Origin: Craterostigma plantagineum
Taxonomy: Eukaryota; Streptophyta; Magnoliopsida; Lamiales; Linderniaceae
Assembly (NCBI GenBank): GCA_027422505.1
Contig: JAPQWV010000018.1
Coordinates: forward strand, 13,720,001 to 13,784,000
Direction of reading: 5' to 3'
Length of the DNA: 64,000 nucleotides
Positions 20,777 to 32,196 of this stretch are shown one piece after another. Each line of letters begins with the position of its first letter. Within the stretch, counting starts at the first letter, position 1. Under the pieces are notes generated by a model. That model did not search any database. It saw only the letters and a program-made list of their open reading frames with translations, and was not told the origin of the DNA. A program made the position numbers and the translations under genes.

Positions 20777-21161
20777 CAGATAGATTCAACACAACTCGCA
20801 TGCATAAAAACTTAATTAATCAACAGCCCAGAAACAAAACAATGATAAAAATCCAATCTTTCTCCGCATTTACCTTAGAGACTCGATTTTTAGCAATGTT
20901 AACCAAGAAATCACGCAAAAAGATTAAATTGAGGGAAAAATCATAATAACAACGACGTATGTTTTCGGCATATACCTTTTTGATTAGATTGGGATCTTTG
21001 ATAAGGCAAACTGCACTCCAAAGAGGGTCTTTGATGGATGCGCCGTGGGCCTCAAGCTGGGTGGCGAAACCGCCGTCGACGACGGCGCAACCGCCGGCGG
21101 CGTTCTTGATTAGGTCGTCCAAGGCATTGTTCTTGCAATGACTATTGTTTCTTCCGACCAT
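17478..21161 (-). CDS. HMT: Homocysteine S-methyltransferase, 7 exons
   Basis: Transfers a methyl group from S-methylmethionine to homocysteine to give methionine (SMM cycle, cytosolic in plants). Exons on -: 21161-20976, 20601-20545, 20454-20252, 20158-20029, 19341-19138, 18400-18329, 17627-17478, total 1,002 nt, 333 aa. Every junction is GT-AG and the frame is kept throughout. The start MVGRNNSH at 21161 is chosen because the upstream extension to 21248 is unlike the family. Motifs: GGCAVVDGGFATQLE (N-terminal barrel strand), DPLWSA, EYLEAGADIIVTSSYQ, ATLPGFISRGLS, LLAFETIPNK, GINCAPP (Cys245) and GGCCRTTP (Cys312, Cys313). These three Cys are the zinc ligands that activate homocysteine. 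Plant HMTs are about 325-350 aa, so it is full length. The exon 3 acceptor (AAAAAG) is weak. The paralogue number (1, 2 or 3) cannot be fixed here. Introns 1, 5 and 6 contain repeats or transposons. Confidence 0.94.
17704..18306. mobile_element. 603-bp foldback element in HMT intron 6
   Basis: Left GGCTTAATTATTTTTTTT...TAACTTAGGGGGTGTGGCAT is repeated inverted at the right end (ATGCCACACCCCCTAAGTTA...TAATTAAGCC). Pairing, with gaps, extends well over 200 bp and includes GCACGTGACCGA words. It lies wholly in the last HMT intron. No TSD was resolved. Confidence 0.85.
18623..19025. mobile_element. hAT-like non-autonomous element in HMT intron 5, TSD GTATAATG
   Basis: Ends TAGGGCTGCAAATG and CATCTTTCACCCCTA. 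Perfect 8-bp duplications GTATAATG flank it at 18615-18622 and 19026-19033, the size expected of hAT elements. Both ends are tiled with GAGCTC/CTCGAG words; the middle is unrelated AT-rich DNA. No ORF. Confidence 0.88.
19342..20028. other. HMT intron 4 with degenerate repeats
   Basis: A 687-bp intron. GGCG(TTAT)AAGGACACCTTA-like segments recur near 19400, 19492 and 19563, and TTTTAGGACA-like words recur through the rest, so it is probably an old repetitive insertion. No gene. Confidence 0.5.
20728..20785. repeat. (GATA)n microsatellite in HMT intron 1
   Basis: About 14 GATA units with one GACA variant near the right end. Confidence 0.95.
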
Positions 21162-22844
21162 GTTTCGTGTGTTTGTGTTATTTCTTTCTGATTTTGTAAT
21201 GTGTGTGAGGTTTAATATAATGGGGTGATTTATGAATGTATCTGACAACCTATTTAGTTCTGTCTGGTGAAGAATGCGTGTAAGGGACGTGTTGTGTTTT
21301 CTGGTTCTTTACTTGGTCGTCACTTGGACTTTGTTTTTTCTTTTGTTCTTTCTTTTGTTGGTGTAGTTTCAATTTTTTCGGTTTTACCTAACTTTTCATG
21401 TTCATTTTCATTTATTTGTAAATATTATAATATGGGTAACCTCAAATAAATCCCCATTCCCTTATTTTCTATCAACTAACTCCCCATTCCATATTATTTA
21501 TTAACAAACTCCCTAAATCAAAACAATCATACACATAACTCCCCATGGACGATTTTGCCCATCTATTATTTATCTTTCTTATCTCTTTCTTCTCCAAAGC
21601 ATCACCCACGTAATTTTTCTATTTCAGCCCCCATGTTCACCTGATAAAGCTCTCGCCGGCGACGGAAAAGCCCTCGCACGCGTCGAAAAAGCTTCGACCT
21701 TACCTAATCTACTGCGGGTTTCTCGGTCTAGGTGAGTTGAGATAGATTTTTTGTTGTTTTTTTCACTGTGGCTTACCTCTTTCAAATTCTTGACCTCGAT
21801 CGAACGAATTTGAGTTAGGAACACTCCGCTGAGGTGTATTATGAACGTTTGTGGCAGTTACACTGACCTAAATTGGGTATCGTGTTGTGGGTATAGCGAT
21901 TTGGGTATCGAGCTGTGGGTGTTGCGATTTGGGTGTCTAGGTGTTAAAAAGTTGAATTGTCCTCATGTTTTCTACGATTAGCATACTGTGTGTATCGATA
22001 AAGGTTAGTATTTGGATAAAATTTGGCTAATTTGTTGGTTAAAGCAATCTATTATATACAGTACCAAAGTATGTTGAATTACAATACCCATATTTATTCT
22101 ATAAAAGTACATTTGACGCTTTCTAGCAGTATCATATGATAATTATTTGTCGTTTTACAGGTCCTATTATACGAAGCTATGTTGTCTACAAATGTCTTTG
22201 CTGCATGAAACGATAGGTTATGGTACATTCTTTTCTCGGTATGTTGCCGATAGGTTAGCGCACATTCTTACGTCGATATGTTCTTTAATACGATATTGGT
22301 GGCTAAATGATATTAATATTGTCGATATGTTTGATAGTAATATTGTTGGTGGATGATGATATTGATATCAATACTATGTTGGATGAATAAACACTTGGTA
22401 CAAAAAGATACTACAAGTAACCTACGAATGGTACTGCACTAGCTTACGATATGGTACCACTAAAATCTATATATTGGTACTACAAACACATGTGTATTGG
22501 TACTACAAATTTGGGTACGAATTTTTCGACGCCCGCCGAATTTTTTTTTGTCCGTGACTATGTTACCATAGTTAAAAATACTTTACTTATGATTTGGTAT
22601 CAATATCGGCGGGTTAATATTTAGAATTAGAGATTATTACGTTGAAACCCGAACTTTTTTTACTAGTAAGAACATCTTACTACATAGGAACAATTTTTTA
22701 TCGATCGAAAGTTAGTGTCTATATTTTATGTTACCGTGTGTTTAATTTTATTATGTGCCGTATTTTGGAAGTTGACATGCCTTATTTGCACCATAATCTA
22801 CGCGCTTTCGATAATTAAAAACGTGGTATGGAGAAAGATGCTAC

Positions 22845-23587
22845 TAGGGGTGGGCATTCGGATTCGGGTTTCGGGTATCCGACCCGACCCGATCGGAAGA
22901 AAAATCGGGTTAGATGTCGGGTATCGGGTTTAAACCCGATACCCGACCATGTATATCGGGTCGGGTATCAGGTAGCAATATGCTACCTGATTTACCCGAT
23001 CGGGTACCCGACATATAAAAAAAAATTAATTAGCTAATCGGTCATTTAATAAAATTAAATGGACAATTACTTAAAATTATATATATAAAAACATTAACTT
23101 AGAGGAAATCAGGCTCGCACCCACCGATGCCACTGAAGTTAAATGGCTAGTCTAATTCAATATGGCTTCCATGTAGTAGATAGTATGGGTTTATATAGAA
23201 AAAATTTTCACCTACAACTTGGGTGAAGATCCGATGTGGGATAAATGATTTCCATAAGAAACTGACGCGCTTACATTACTAGTAGAAGTCACATAGAATT
23301 TTAAAACAAAATATCGTTTGGCCCAATGGTTGAAGGGAAAGTCATATGTCCTTGCCTCCCATATGATGTGGGTTCGAATCCCACATTCTGTATATTTTAA
23401 CTAATTTTTAAAAAATAAAAAAAAAATCCTAACCCGACCCGCGTTTACCCGACGGGTTTCGGGTACCCGATTCGGGTACCCGCATCTGATAGGGTCGGGA
23501 TCGGGTATTAAATTCAGTACCCGATATATTCGGGTACCCGACCCGAAAAACCCGAAACCCGAAAAACCCGACCCGATCCCACCCCTA
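22845..23587. mobile_element. hAT-like element nested in the 21.4-kb element
   Basis: Ends TAGGGGTGGGCATTCGG and CCCGATCCCACCCCTA; flanks GATGCTAC (22837-22844) and GATACTAC (23588-23595), 7 of 8 bases equal. Both ends are packed with CGGGTA/TACCCG and CCCGAC words in alternating orientation. The middle is AT-rich and carries a tRNA-like patch. No ORF is supported. Confidence 0.85.
23319..23392 (+). repeat. tRNA-like / SINE-like patch
   Basis: TGGCCCAATGGTTGAAG resembles a tRNA A box, and GTGGGTTCGAATCCCAC is a perfect T-arm with a B box (GGTTCGAATCC). The flanks do not pair as an acceptor stem, so it is not a functional tRNA. It is more likely a tRNA-derived fragment, such as the head of a SINE or a decayed pseudogene. 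Confidence 0.45.
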
Positions 23588-23595
23588 GATACTAC

Positions 23596-25800
23596 AAGTA
23601 ACCTACTAATGGTACTACACTAGCTTATTATATGATACCACAAACATCTACAAATGGCACCACAAATATATGTATATTGGTACTACAAGTTATGTTAGGA
23701 GTTTCGATAGTTAAAACACATGGTACGGAAAGATACTACAAGTAACATGCATATGGTATGGTACTACACAGTCTTATTATATGGTACCACGAACATCTAT
23801 CTGTTGGTACTGCAAACATATGTATATTGGTACTACAAGTTACGATAGGATATTCAATAGTTAAAACACATGCTATGAAAAGATACTACAAGTAACATGC
23901 GTATGGTACTACACTGTCTTAGTGTCTATATTTTATATTATCGTGTGTTTAATTATATTGTGTGCCGTATTTTGGAAGTTCTCATGCTTTATTTGCACAA
24001 TAATCTACGCATTTTCGATAATTTAAAACGTGGTACGGGAAAGATACTACAAGTAACCTACCCATGATACTACACTAGATTATGATATGGTACCTCAAAC
24101 GTCTATATATTGGTACCATACATATATGTATATTGGTACTACAAATTTGGGTAGAATTTTCGTTTGTTAGAAACGTGGTACGAAAAAAGATACCACAAGT
24201 AACACACGTATGGTACTACACTATCGTAGGGTATGGTACTACGAATATCTACATATTGGAACTACAAACATATATATATTGGTACTACAAATTTGGGTAT
24301 GACTTTTTCGACGCTGTCCGAGTTATTTTTGGTCCTTGACTATGTTACCATAGTTATAAATACTTCATTGATGATTTGATATCAATATTGGTGGGCTAAC
24401 ATTTAGAATTAGGGATTATTACGTTGAAACTCCAACTTTCTTTCTACTTATTATGATACTAGTAAGAACATCTCAACTACGTAGTCAAGATTTTCGATCG
24501 AGTGAAATTGAGTGTTTATATTTTATGTTACCATGTGTTTTAATTTTATTATTTGACGTATTTTGGAAGTTCACATGCCTTATTTGCACAATAATCTACG
24601 CATTTTCGATAATTTAAAATGTGGTACGAAAAAGATACTACAAGTAACCTAATCATGGTACTACACTAGATTATGATATGGTACCTCAAACATCTTTATA
24701 TTGGTACTATATATATATGCATATTGGTACTACAAAATTGGATAGGTATTCCGATAACATGGTACGAAAAAGATACTACAAGTAACATACGTATGGTACT
24801 ACACTATCATAGGGTATGGTACCACGAACATCTATATATTGGAAATACAAACATATGTATATTGGTACCACAAATTTGGGTAGGAGTTTTTCGACACCGT
24901 CCGAATTATTTTTGGTCTGTGACTATGTTACCATAGTTATAAACACTTTACTGATGATTTGGTATCAGTATTAGTAGGTTAATGTTTAAAATTATGGACT
25001 ATTACGTTGAAACCCCAACTTTCTTTCTAGTTATTATGATACTAGTAAGAACATCTTACTAAATAGTCATGATTTTTAATCGATTGAAAGTTAGTGTCTA
25101 TATTTTATGTTACCCTGCGTGTAATTATATTATGTGCCGTATTTTGGAAGTTCTCATGCTTTATTTGCACAATAATCTACGTGTTTTCGATAATTGAAAA
25201 TGTGGTACGGTAAAAGATACTACAAGTAACGTACTCGTGGTACTACACTAGCGTACGTTATGGTACCACATACGTCTATATATTGGTACTGGAAAAATAT
25301 GTATATTGGTACTACAAGTTAGGGTAGGAGTTTTGATAGTTAAAACACACGGTACAGTAAGATACTACAAGTAACCTACGTATGGTACTATAGTAGCTAC
25401 CGGTACGGTACCACGAACATCTACCTATTGGTACCGCAAACATATGTATATTGGTACTGCAAATTAAGGTACGAGTCTCGATAGTTAAAAAACATGGCAC
25501 AGGAACAATATTATAAGTAACCTAAGTATGGTATTACACTAGCTAACGATATGATACCACAAATATCTATTTATTGGTACTACAATATATGTGTATTGGT
25601 ACTTCAAATTTGGGTATGAATTTTTCGACGCCATCCGAATTATTTTTGGTCTGGTAAAGATAATACAAGTAACCTACTCGTGGTACTACATTAGCTTATT
25701 ATATGGTACCACAAAAGTCTATATATTGGTACTACAAATATATGAGTATTGGTACTACAAGCGTTTTTCAGGTATTATCAAAATAATGGGAGCATAGAAC
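23596..25800. repeat. Degenerate tandem array, about 0.6-kb monomers
   Basis: A composite monomer recurs at roughly 24.0, 24.6 and 25.15 kb and partly at 22.4 and 23.6 kb. Order of landmarks: AGATACTACAAGTAAC, GGTACTACAC, ATATTGGTACTACAAA, TTTTTCGACGCC, GACTATGTTACCATAG, GTTGAAAC(C/T)CCAAC, GTGTCTATATTTTATGTTA, GCCGTATTTTGGAAGTT. GGTACT/GGTACC words occur about every 25-60 bp. Non-coding. Confidence 0.8.
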
Positions 25801-26955
25801 AAGTGCAGAACCTCAACCTCAGAAACATAAAAAATATCTAAGAACAGGTTCATTGAATCTCAACCTCAGAACAACATATCAGTCTCAAGTCTAAAATCTT
25901 ACGAACTTTGATAATATCATTCAAAACAAGTGGAACATAAAACCAATAGGATCTTTTAATATTGTGGAACCCATGGAGCAACGATATGCTTCGACTTCGA
26001 CATCGTCAAGATACTTTCCACGATATATAGGTCCGGCGATGTATTTTATCCATGGACATTGCAACATGTACGACGCAATCCATGCCCTCCGGATTCTACT
26101 CCCTCGTGTACGTAAATAAAGTACCATTAATTATGTAATGCAGTACCAAACTCATGAACAAACAGTACCATATTCAAATAACATACAGCACCATGGCAAC
26201 AAGCAATTACCTTACAGTCGAAACTTACTATGTCTCTCTCTCGTTCAACAGATGTGTTGGAAAACGAAAGCTTGCATGTTTGCTTGTTCTCTATCTCGAA
26301 TCCCTAATTTGAAAGATATCAAAACACCGAATTGAATAACGAAAAATAAAACTCTAATTTTAGCCCTAAACCCCAAATTCAAGCACTAATCAAAGAAATT
26401 AAAATTGCCCGACATGAAAGCCTTGAAGAAATGCACATATTGAAGTCCTAAGCTCTACATTAACCCCAAATGCCAAAAAAGTCGAAAAATTAAAAAAACA
26501 TGAAGCTTACAGTAGCTCGCTCGTTCCTTCTTATGCGTTCAACAATGGTGGAATCTTCCTCGTGGAAGCTTGCTCGTTCGTTCGTCATCTCTTTCTCGTC
26601 TTTGGTTTGAAGGTGAAAATGGTGGAAGTTGGGGTGTTGACTAATTCAATTGGTTTTTTGGTAATATTTATGTTTTACAAGGTTATAATTGTCCATTAGG
26701 TAGGTATTTGATATATATGTTTGAAATGGGGAGTTTTATGATAATTAAATGAGGGTGAGGGTGTTAGTTGATTGGTAGTTTGGGGAGGAGGAATTTAAGT
26801 GTAGATTTGCCTATAATATATTTCATCTAGATTTCGTTCACCTAACGTGCTATGCTACCTCCTATGTTGGAGGTTGGAAAATGGAAATTATGTTTATTGG
26901 AGAAATTATTATATGATTATTTATCAATAATACTTTCTCAATAATAATAAGATTA

Positions 26956-27677
26956 CTGGATTGCTATTCACCGCCCCCTTTTTTCCTAGTCACCGCCCCC
27001 TAAAGGGCTAGAAAAAGACTTTTTGCCCTTATGATATTTAAATTAATTTAAAAAGAAAAAACTAACTAAATATATAATTTCGGTACGAAATACTGAAAAC
27101 TACAAACACAAATAAATTTGAACGATCGATCGATACGAAAAAAAATTTGATTTAACATTTTAGACCGATCGATCGATATTTTCGGACCGATCGATCGATA
27201 TTGTCGTAAAAATCATTCGTACGTAGATGAATTAGCGAACACAGATCGAAATAGTTTGAAAAAAGTCCCGACCGAACCAAAATTTCGGCCGGCGAAATTA
27301 TTGTTCGGCCGTGCCAAGCGCCGGCCGAAATTTTGGTTCGGTCGGGACTTTTTTCAAACTATTTCGATCCGTGTTCGCTAATTCATCTACGTACGAATGA
27401 TTTTTACGACAATATCGATCGATCGGTCCTAAAATCGATCGATCGGTCCGAAAATATCGATTGATCGGTCTAAAATGTTAAATCAAATTTTTTTTCGTAT
27501 CGATCGATCGTTCAAATTTATTTGTGTTTCTAGTTTTCAGTATTTCGTACCGAAATTATATATTTAGTTAGTTTTTTCTTTTTAAATTAATTTAAATATC
27601 ATAAGGGCATAAACGTCTTTTTCCAGCTCTTTATGGGGCGGTGACTAGGAAAAAGGGGGCGGCGAATAGTAACTGCC
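26956..27677. mobile_element. Near-perfect 722-bp foldback element, TSD TAAGATTA
   Basis: Arms 26956-27294 and 27319-27677 are reverse complements over about 340 bp with few mismatches; the loop is 24 nt (27295-27318). Ends CTATTCACCGCCCCC and GGGGGCGGCGAATAG. Flanked by TAAGATTA at 26948-26955 and 27678-27685. Each arm carries several GATCGATCGAT runs and the word CGGCCGAAATTTTGGTTCGG near the apex. The 8-bp duplication suggests hAT-type movement. It would give a very stable hairpin RNA if transcribed. Confidence 0.9.
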
Positions 27678-27685
27678 TAAGATTA

Positions 27686-27942
27686 TCGAGGAAGATAAAT
27701 ACTTGATGGCACTAAAATATGAGTTACAGATCGGGAGGCCAGAAAGAAAATACTAATTAAAACGCCGGCCCTATTTTTAGGGCTTTAAGAATTTAATATT
27801 TTATATTTTTAACGTCCCAAAACAATTTTTTTTATTGAGTTCCGTTCCAACGCGGTTACTAAAAATTCTAACTAAATCCGGTTATCATTAGACAAAAGTA
27901 CATATTTTATGCATTTGATTCATTGATGTAAAATTCATTAAA
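27686..27942. other. Short non-coding spacer
   Basis: AT-rich spacer between two elements. Its last 9 bases (TTCATTAAA, 27934-27942) are the left target duplication of the next element. Confidence 0.6.
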
Positions 27943-28334
27943 GGGCTAATTAGATATCAGGTCCTATTAGCAAGTTGAAATAGGATTCAGGCCCTCTTTA
28001 TGTTTTAAATAGGGAAAAGGATCCAAGTGATATTTATGTTAGGAATAAGGACCCATTCAGATTGAAAAGCCTCTTTTACCCTTACTTTTTTCGAAAATTA
28101 CACCAACCTTTTTAGACCTAAATCTTCACGTGTTATTAAGTGGTATATAAATGTATTTTAGTGGTATTTATTCAGACTGAAGTGGTATATACCAATTAAG
28201 ACAACCAATTAAGACACGTACTCAGACCCAAAATCGATTTCCATACCAGAAACCCTAAAATTCAATTTCCCCCTTCATCGAGAAAACCCGACGAAATTTC
28301 TGTCGATTTGCACCCTTAATCGACCAATCTTGCA

Positions 28335-28490
28335 ATGGCTCCGAAGAAAAACCTCGTCAATCGCGAAGTAAGTGGCCGGAAGAAGGTTGCTGGGAAGAAG
28401 CATGGCGTCGATCGGCGAGGAATTGCCGGAAGAAGGAAAAGAAACTGGTTGGGAAGAAGAAAGTCGATGAATCGAGTGAACGACGTCTAG
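28335..28490 (+). CDS. Short basic ORF (51 codons) in the MULE-like element
   Basis: Begins MAPKKNLVNREVSGRKKVAG and is very rich in Lys/Arg; no domain is recognised. A consensus donor (GAA/GTAAGT) sits after codon 11, so the ATG may be the start of a spliced transcript instead of a 51-codon protein. It is preceded by AAACCCTAAAATT leader-like sequence. It could be the remnant first exon of a lost gene. Confidence 0.3.
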   Translation: MAPKKNLVNREVSGRKKVAGKKHGVDRRGIAGRRKRNWLGRRKSMNRVNDV

Positions 28491-28499
28491 CAGGCGTAA

Positions 28500-29580
28500 G
28501 AACTGCTTCTGTTTTTTAATGTATTTTGGGTTTTGAAGTAGTTCTGTTGCTATACCAGATCACACGAATATTATACCACTTTAGCATAATTTAGTAACAC
28601 TTCATACTTCAATCATACCAAAAAGAGAAACATTCCAGAAGCTTCATGCTCCGTCAAACTGTTTCGTCATATTTATACCATACCAAATCACATGTAAGTT
28701 ACACCATTTTAGCATAGTTTTGTACCACTTCATACTCCAATCATACCAAAAAAAGGATCATTCCAGAAGCTTCATGCTCCTCAAACATGCTTCGTCATAT
28801 TTATACCATACGAAAACTCATGTAATTTATACCACTTCAGCATAGTTTTATACCACTTCATACTCCATTCATACCAACAATAAAATATCATTCCAGAAGC
28901 TTCATGCTCCATCAAACATGTTTCGTCATATTTATACGATACCAAATCACATGTAAGTTATACCACTTTAGCATTATTTTGTACCACTTCATACTCCAAT
29001 CATACCAAAAAAAAAGATCATTCCAGAAGCTTCATGCTCCTCAAACCTGCATCGTCATATTTATATCATGCCAAAACTCATGTAAGTTATACCACTTTAT
29101 ACTACACTCGTACCAATTTATACGCCATTCATAATAGAAAATAAAGAACATTCCAGAAGTTTCATGATCCGTCAATGAATATGGATCAATATTTATACCA
29201 TACCATGTAAATTATACCACTTCAGCATAATCTGGTACCAATTTATACTCCATTCATAACAATAAATAAAGAACATTCCAGAAGCTTCATGATCCATCAA
29301 TGAATATGGATCAATATTTGTACCATACCAAAACACATGTAAAATATACCACTTCAGCGTAATGTCGTACCAATTTATACGCCATTCATAACAGAAATTA
29401 AAGAACATTCCAGAAGCTTCATGATCCGTCAATGGATATGGATCAATATTTGTATCATACCAAGACACATGTAGGATATACCACTTCAGCGTAATGTCGT
29501 ACCAGTTTATACACCATTCATAACAAAAAATAAGGAACATTCCAGGAGCTTCATGATCCGTCAACGAATATGGTCTCACC
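28500..29580. repeat. Tandem array of about 125-130 bp units
   Basis: About eight units share ACATTCCAGAAGCTTCATG(C/A)TCC, CATATTTATACCATACCAAA, CACATGTAA.TTATACCACTT and GTACCA.TT(C/T)ATACTCCA. The early and late units form two subtypes (CATGCTCC versus CATGATCC). ORFs here are only repeat translation. Confidence 0.88.
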
Positions 29581-31090
29581 ATACCACATCACATGTAAAT
29601 TATACCACTTGATAATATTTTGGTATCCGTTTATACTATCCTGGTAATAATACATTACGAAACGATACCACATTAAGTCGTACTGATACTAGATAATATG
29701 TTATCTGTACCATATTAATGGATCGAATAATTTCGTAAATAAAAGTTATTTTTTCGGTTGTGGAGGAATAAAAATCATGGAAATATATGATTTGATGTAT
29801 AATCCATGAAGTTCCGTGATTTTGTTACGTTTTATGCAAATATGATATAAGTAGTTAAGTAATGATGTTTTGATCATGTGAAATGTATACCAATGCAAAT
29901 CGTAGACAACTATATTTACATCACATTGATATTTACCATTATGAATTACAACAGATGTATCCTAAACAACATTATACATCAATCATAGAACAAATCTTAC
30001 GACAATAAACCTTTAATCGTAACCCCGAAACAGTTTACCCTAAGATCCGATACTCTAAACCAAAACTGGAAACCCTAGCGCGTAAACCGCAATCTGTTAC
30101 ACATAAAGTGTTTCTGGTACCAGATTATTACAGGAATATATACTACATAAAAGTTCCCGCCCGAAATAATACACAGATTCAGCTTTCCCGCCCAAAACAA
30201 CGTGACTTGGTTAAACAGTACCACTGCCTCCCCAAATGGTACCACTACGTCTCCAATTCGTACCACTTACTCCCCAAATGGTACCAGTTCCTCCCCAGAT
30301 GGTACCAGATCCTCCCCAAATCGTACCACTTCCTCCCAACGGGTACCACGACCTGCCGAAATGAAGAATATTTCACAACCTTCCAAATGACATATATTCT
30401 CTGAAAATAAATGCTATCCCTCCCTTCTCATTCGCACCCTGCCAAATGTCATATATTCTCTGAAAATAAAGAACATTCCAGAAGCTTCATGAACCGTCAA
30501 TGAATATGGATTAATATTTGTACCATACCAAGACACATGTAAAATATACCACTTCAGCGTAATGTCGTACCAGTTTATACTCCATTCATGACAAAAAATA
30601 AGGAACATTCCAGAAGCTTCATGATCCGTCAATGAATATGGTCTCACCATTTTTATATGATACCACATCACATGTAAATTATACCACTTGATAATATTTT
30701 GGTAACCGTTTATACTATCCTGGTAACAATACATTACGAAACGATACCACGTTAAGTCGTACTGATACTAGATAATATGTTATCTGTACCATATTAATGG
30801 TTCGAATAATTTCGTAAATAAAAGTTGCTTTTCTCGGTTGTAGAAGAATAAAAATCATGGAAATATATTATTTGATGTATTAAACCACCAAGTTCCTTGA
30901 TTTTGTTACGTTTATGCAAATAAGATACAACTAGTCAAGTAATGATGTTTTGATCATGTAAATATACACCAATGCGTAAACAGTAATCTGTAACACATCT
31001 TACATTTCTGGTACCACATTATTACATGAATATATACTACATAAAAGTTTCCACCCAAAATAATACTGAGATTCAGCTTTTCCCGCCCAA
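29400..31090. repeat. About 1,068-bp direct duplication
   Basis: The segment with GGTCTCACCAT, TTATACCACTTGATAATATT, ACTAGATAATATGTTATCTG and TTCGTAAATAAAAGTT at about 29571-29990 recurs at 30639-31070. The downstream piece with TACATAAAAGTT(C/T)CC.CCC and GCGTGACTTG also recurs. Between them (30215-30365) is a short array of GTACCA..TCCTCCCCAAAT-like 19-22 bp units. Confidence 0.8.
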
Positions 31091-32196
31091 AACAGCGTGA
31101 CTTGCTATACCAGTTTACGCCTCTATTATATCACTTTACTCTGTTTTAGTACCACGTCTTATAGAACTAATACCAAATGAGAATAAGTAATAGTTATCGT
31201 CGCTATACCACTTTACGCCTTTATTATACCACTTGACGCTATTTTTGTACTACATCTTATAAAATTAATACCAAAATGAGAATAAGTAATATATCGTACC
31301 GGTTCGAGTAAGTAACGCTTCTTATCGTTGCTATACCACTTTACGCTTCTATTATACCATTTTATTTTGACCTCATTATATAAAATTAATACCAAATTAG
31401 AATAATATCTCGTACCAGTTTGAGTAACGCTTCTTATCATAACTATACCACTTTACGCCACTACTGTACCAAACCTTATGGAAACTATACCACTTACGCC
31501 TTTCTGATACCACATAACGAACACTCATCTAAACTACTGGCGATTTCACTTTCATTTCGTTAATCTTGATGGACGAACGATTGAGGGACCACTAAGGCGC
31601 GACGTAATTTCCAAGCTATGGGTCTCTCGAATTTATGCATATTAACTTTAATTTCGACCAAAAAAAAACATGCTCGATCATTTATGTAATTTGCGTAAAT
31701 GAATTTCTAAATTATTCCTCACAGATCTTAAATATGATGACGTAAATATCATTGAGATCATCGAGTACACATCAAACTTGATTTTGTGCCCACTATGCTC
31801 GAAAATTTACGGCAAATCGATCATTTAAATAGTTTTGTCGATTGATACCATTTGAATAACATCTCGTAACAGAATAATAGCAATACATACCTTTTATATA
31901 ACACCTAAAAGGGCATTTTCGTCAAATCATACTTTATGCCCTTTAATTTGAATTTTATCTAGAGTTGGTCCTTAAAACTATATTTAATCTGAAGAGGGCC
32001 TGAACTCAAAAGCAAAGTTAGGATGGGGCCTGATTTGGAAACGCCCCTTCATTAAAATCTGTGCACGATGATCACTACGAAAAGAGATTTCAATCTAGCA
32101 TATAGTTTTTTAGTATATAATCTAGTTGATTGACGTGGCCTAAATATAAATGAAATTGACTTTCTCCTATTTGGCATTTTTTAGTCGGCTTTTTAA

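Larger units (their letters stand above)
21434..26811. mobile_element. Long non-autonomous MULE-like element, TSD TATAATAT
   Basis: The left end GGGTAACCTCAAATAAATCC and right end (reverse complement GGCAAATCTACACTTAAATT) are imperfect inverted repeats. Both run into a further matched ATCAACTAAC(T/A)CCC block. TATAATAT occurs at 21426-21433 and 26812-26819. The interior is non-coding and dominated by degenerate repeats (23596-25800), interrupted by the hAT-like element at 22845. Leader-like segments lie just inside both ends (21600-21740 and 26500-26640). No transposase is encoded, so it would need help in trans. Confidence 0.72.
27943..32047. mobile_element. 4.1-kb non-autonomous MULE-like element, TSD TTCATTAAA
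   Basis: A perfect 9-bp duplication TTCATTAAA flanks it (27934-27942 and 32048-32056), the Mutator hallmark. Left GGGCTAATTAGATATCAGG and right (reverse complement GGGGCGTTTCCAAATCAGG) are inverted repeats, followed on both sides by TTCAGGCCCTCTT. The inside holds a short leader-like ORF (28335) and arrays of TACCA-rich repeats. No transposase. Confidence 0.85.

Noticed and set aside
23319..23392. Functional tRNA gene
   Set aside because: Only the T-arm and boxes are convincing; no acceptor stem pairs.
26956..27677. A miRNA gene call for the long hairpin
   Set aside because: The stem is far longer and more perfect than a miRNA precursor and has transposon ends with a TSD; kept as a foldback element.
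28500..29580. CRISPR-like array of spaced repeats
   Set aside because: Units of about 125 bp are contiguous and degenerate, lie inside a MULE with a 9-bp TSD, and the genome is eukaryotic.
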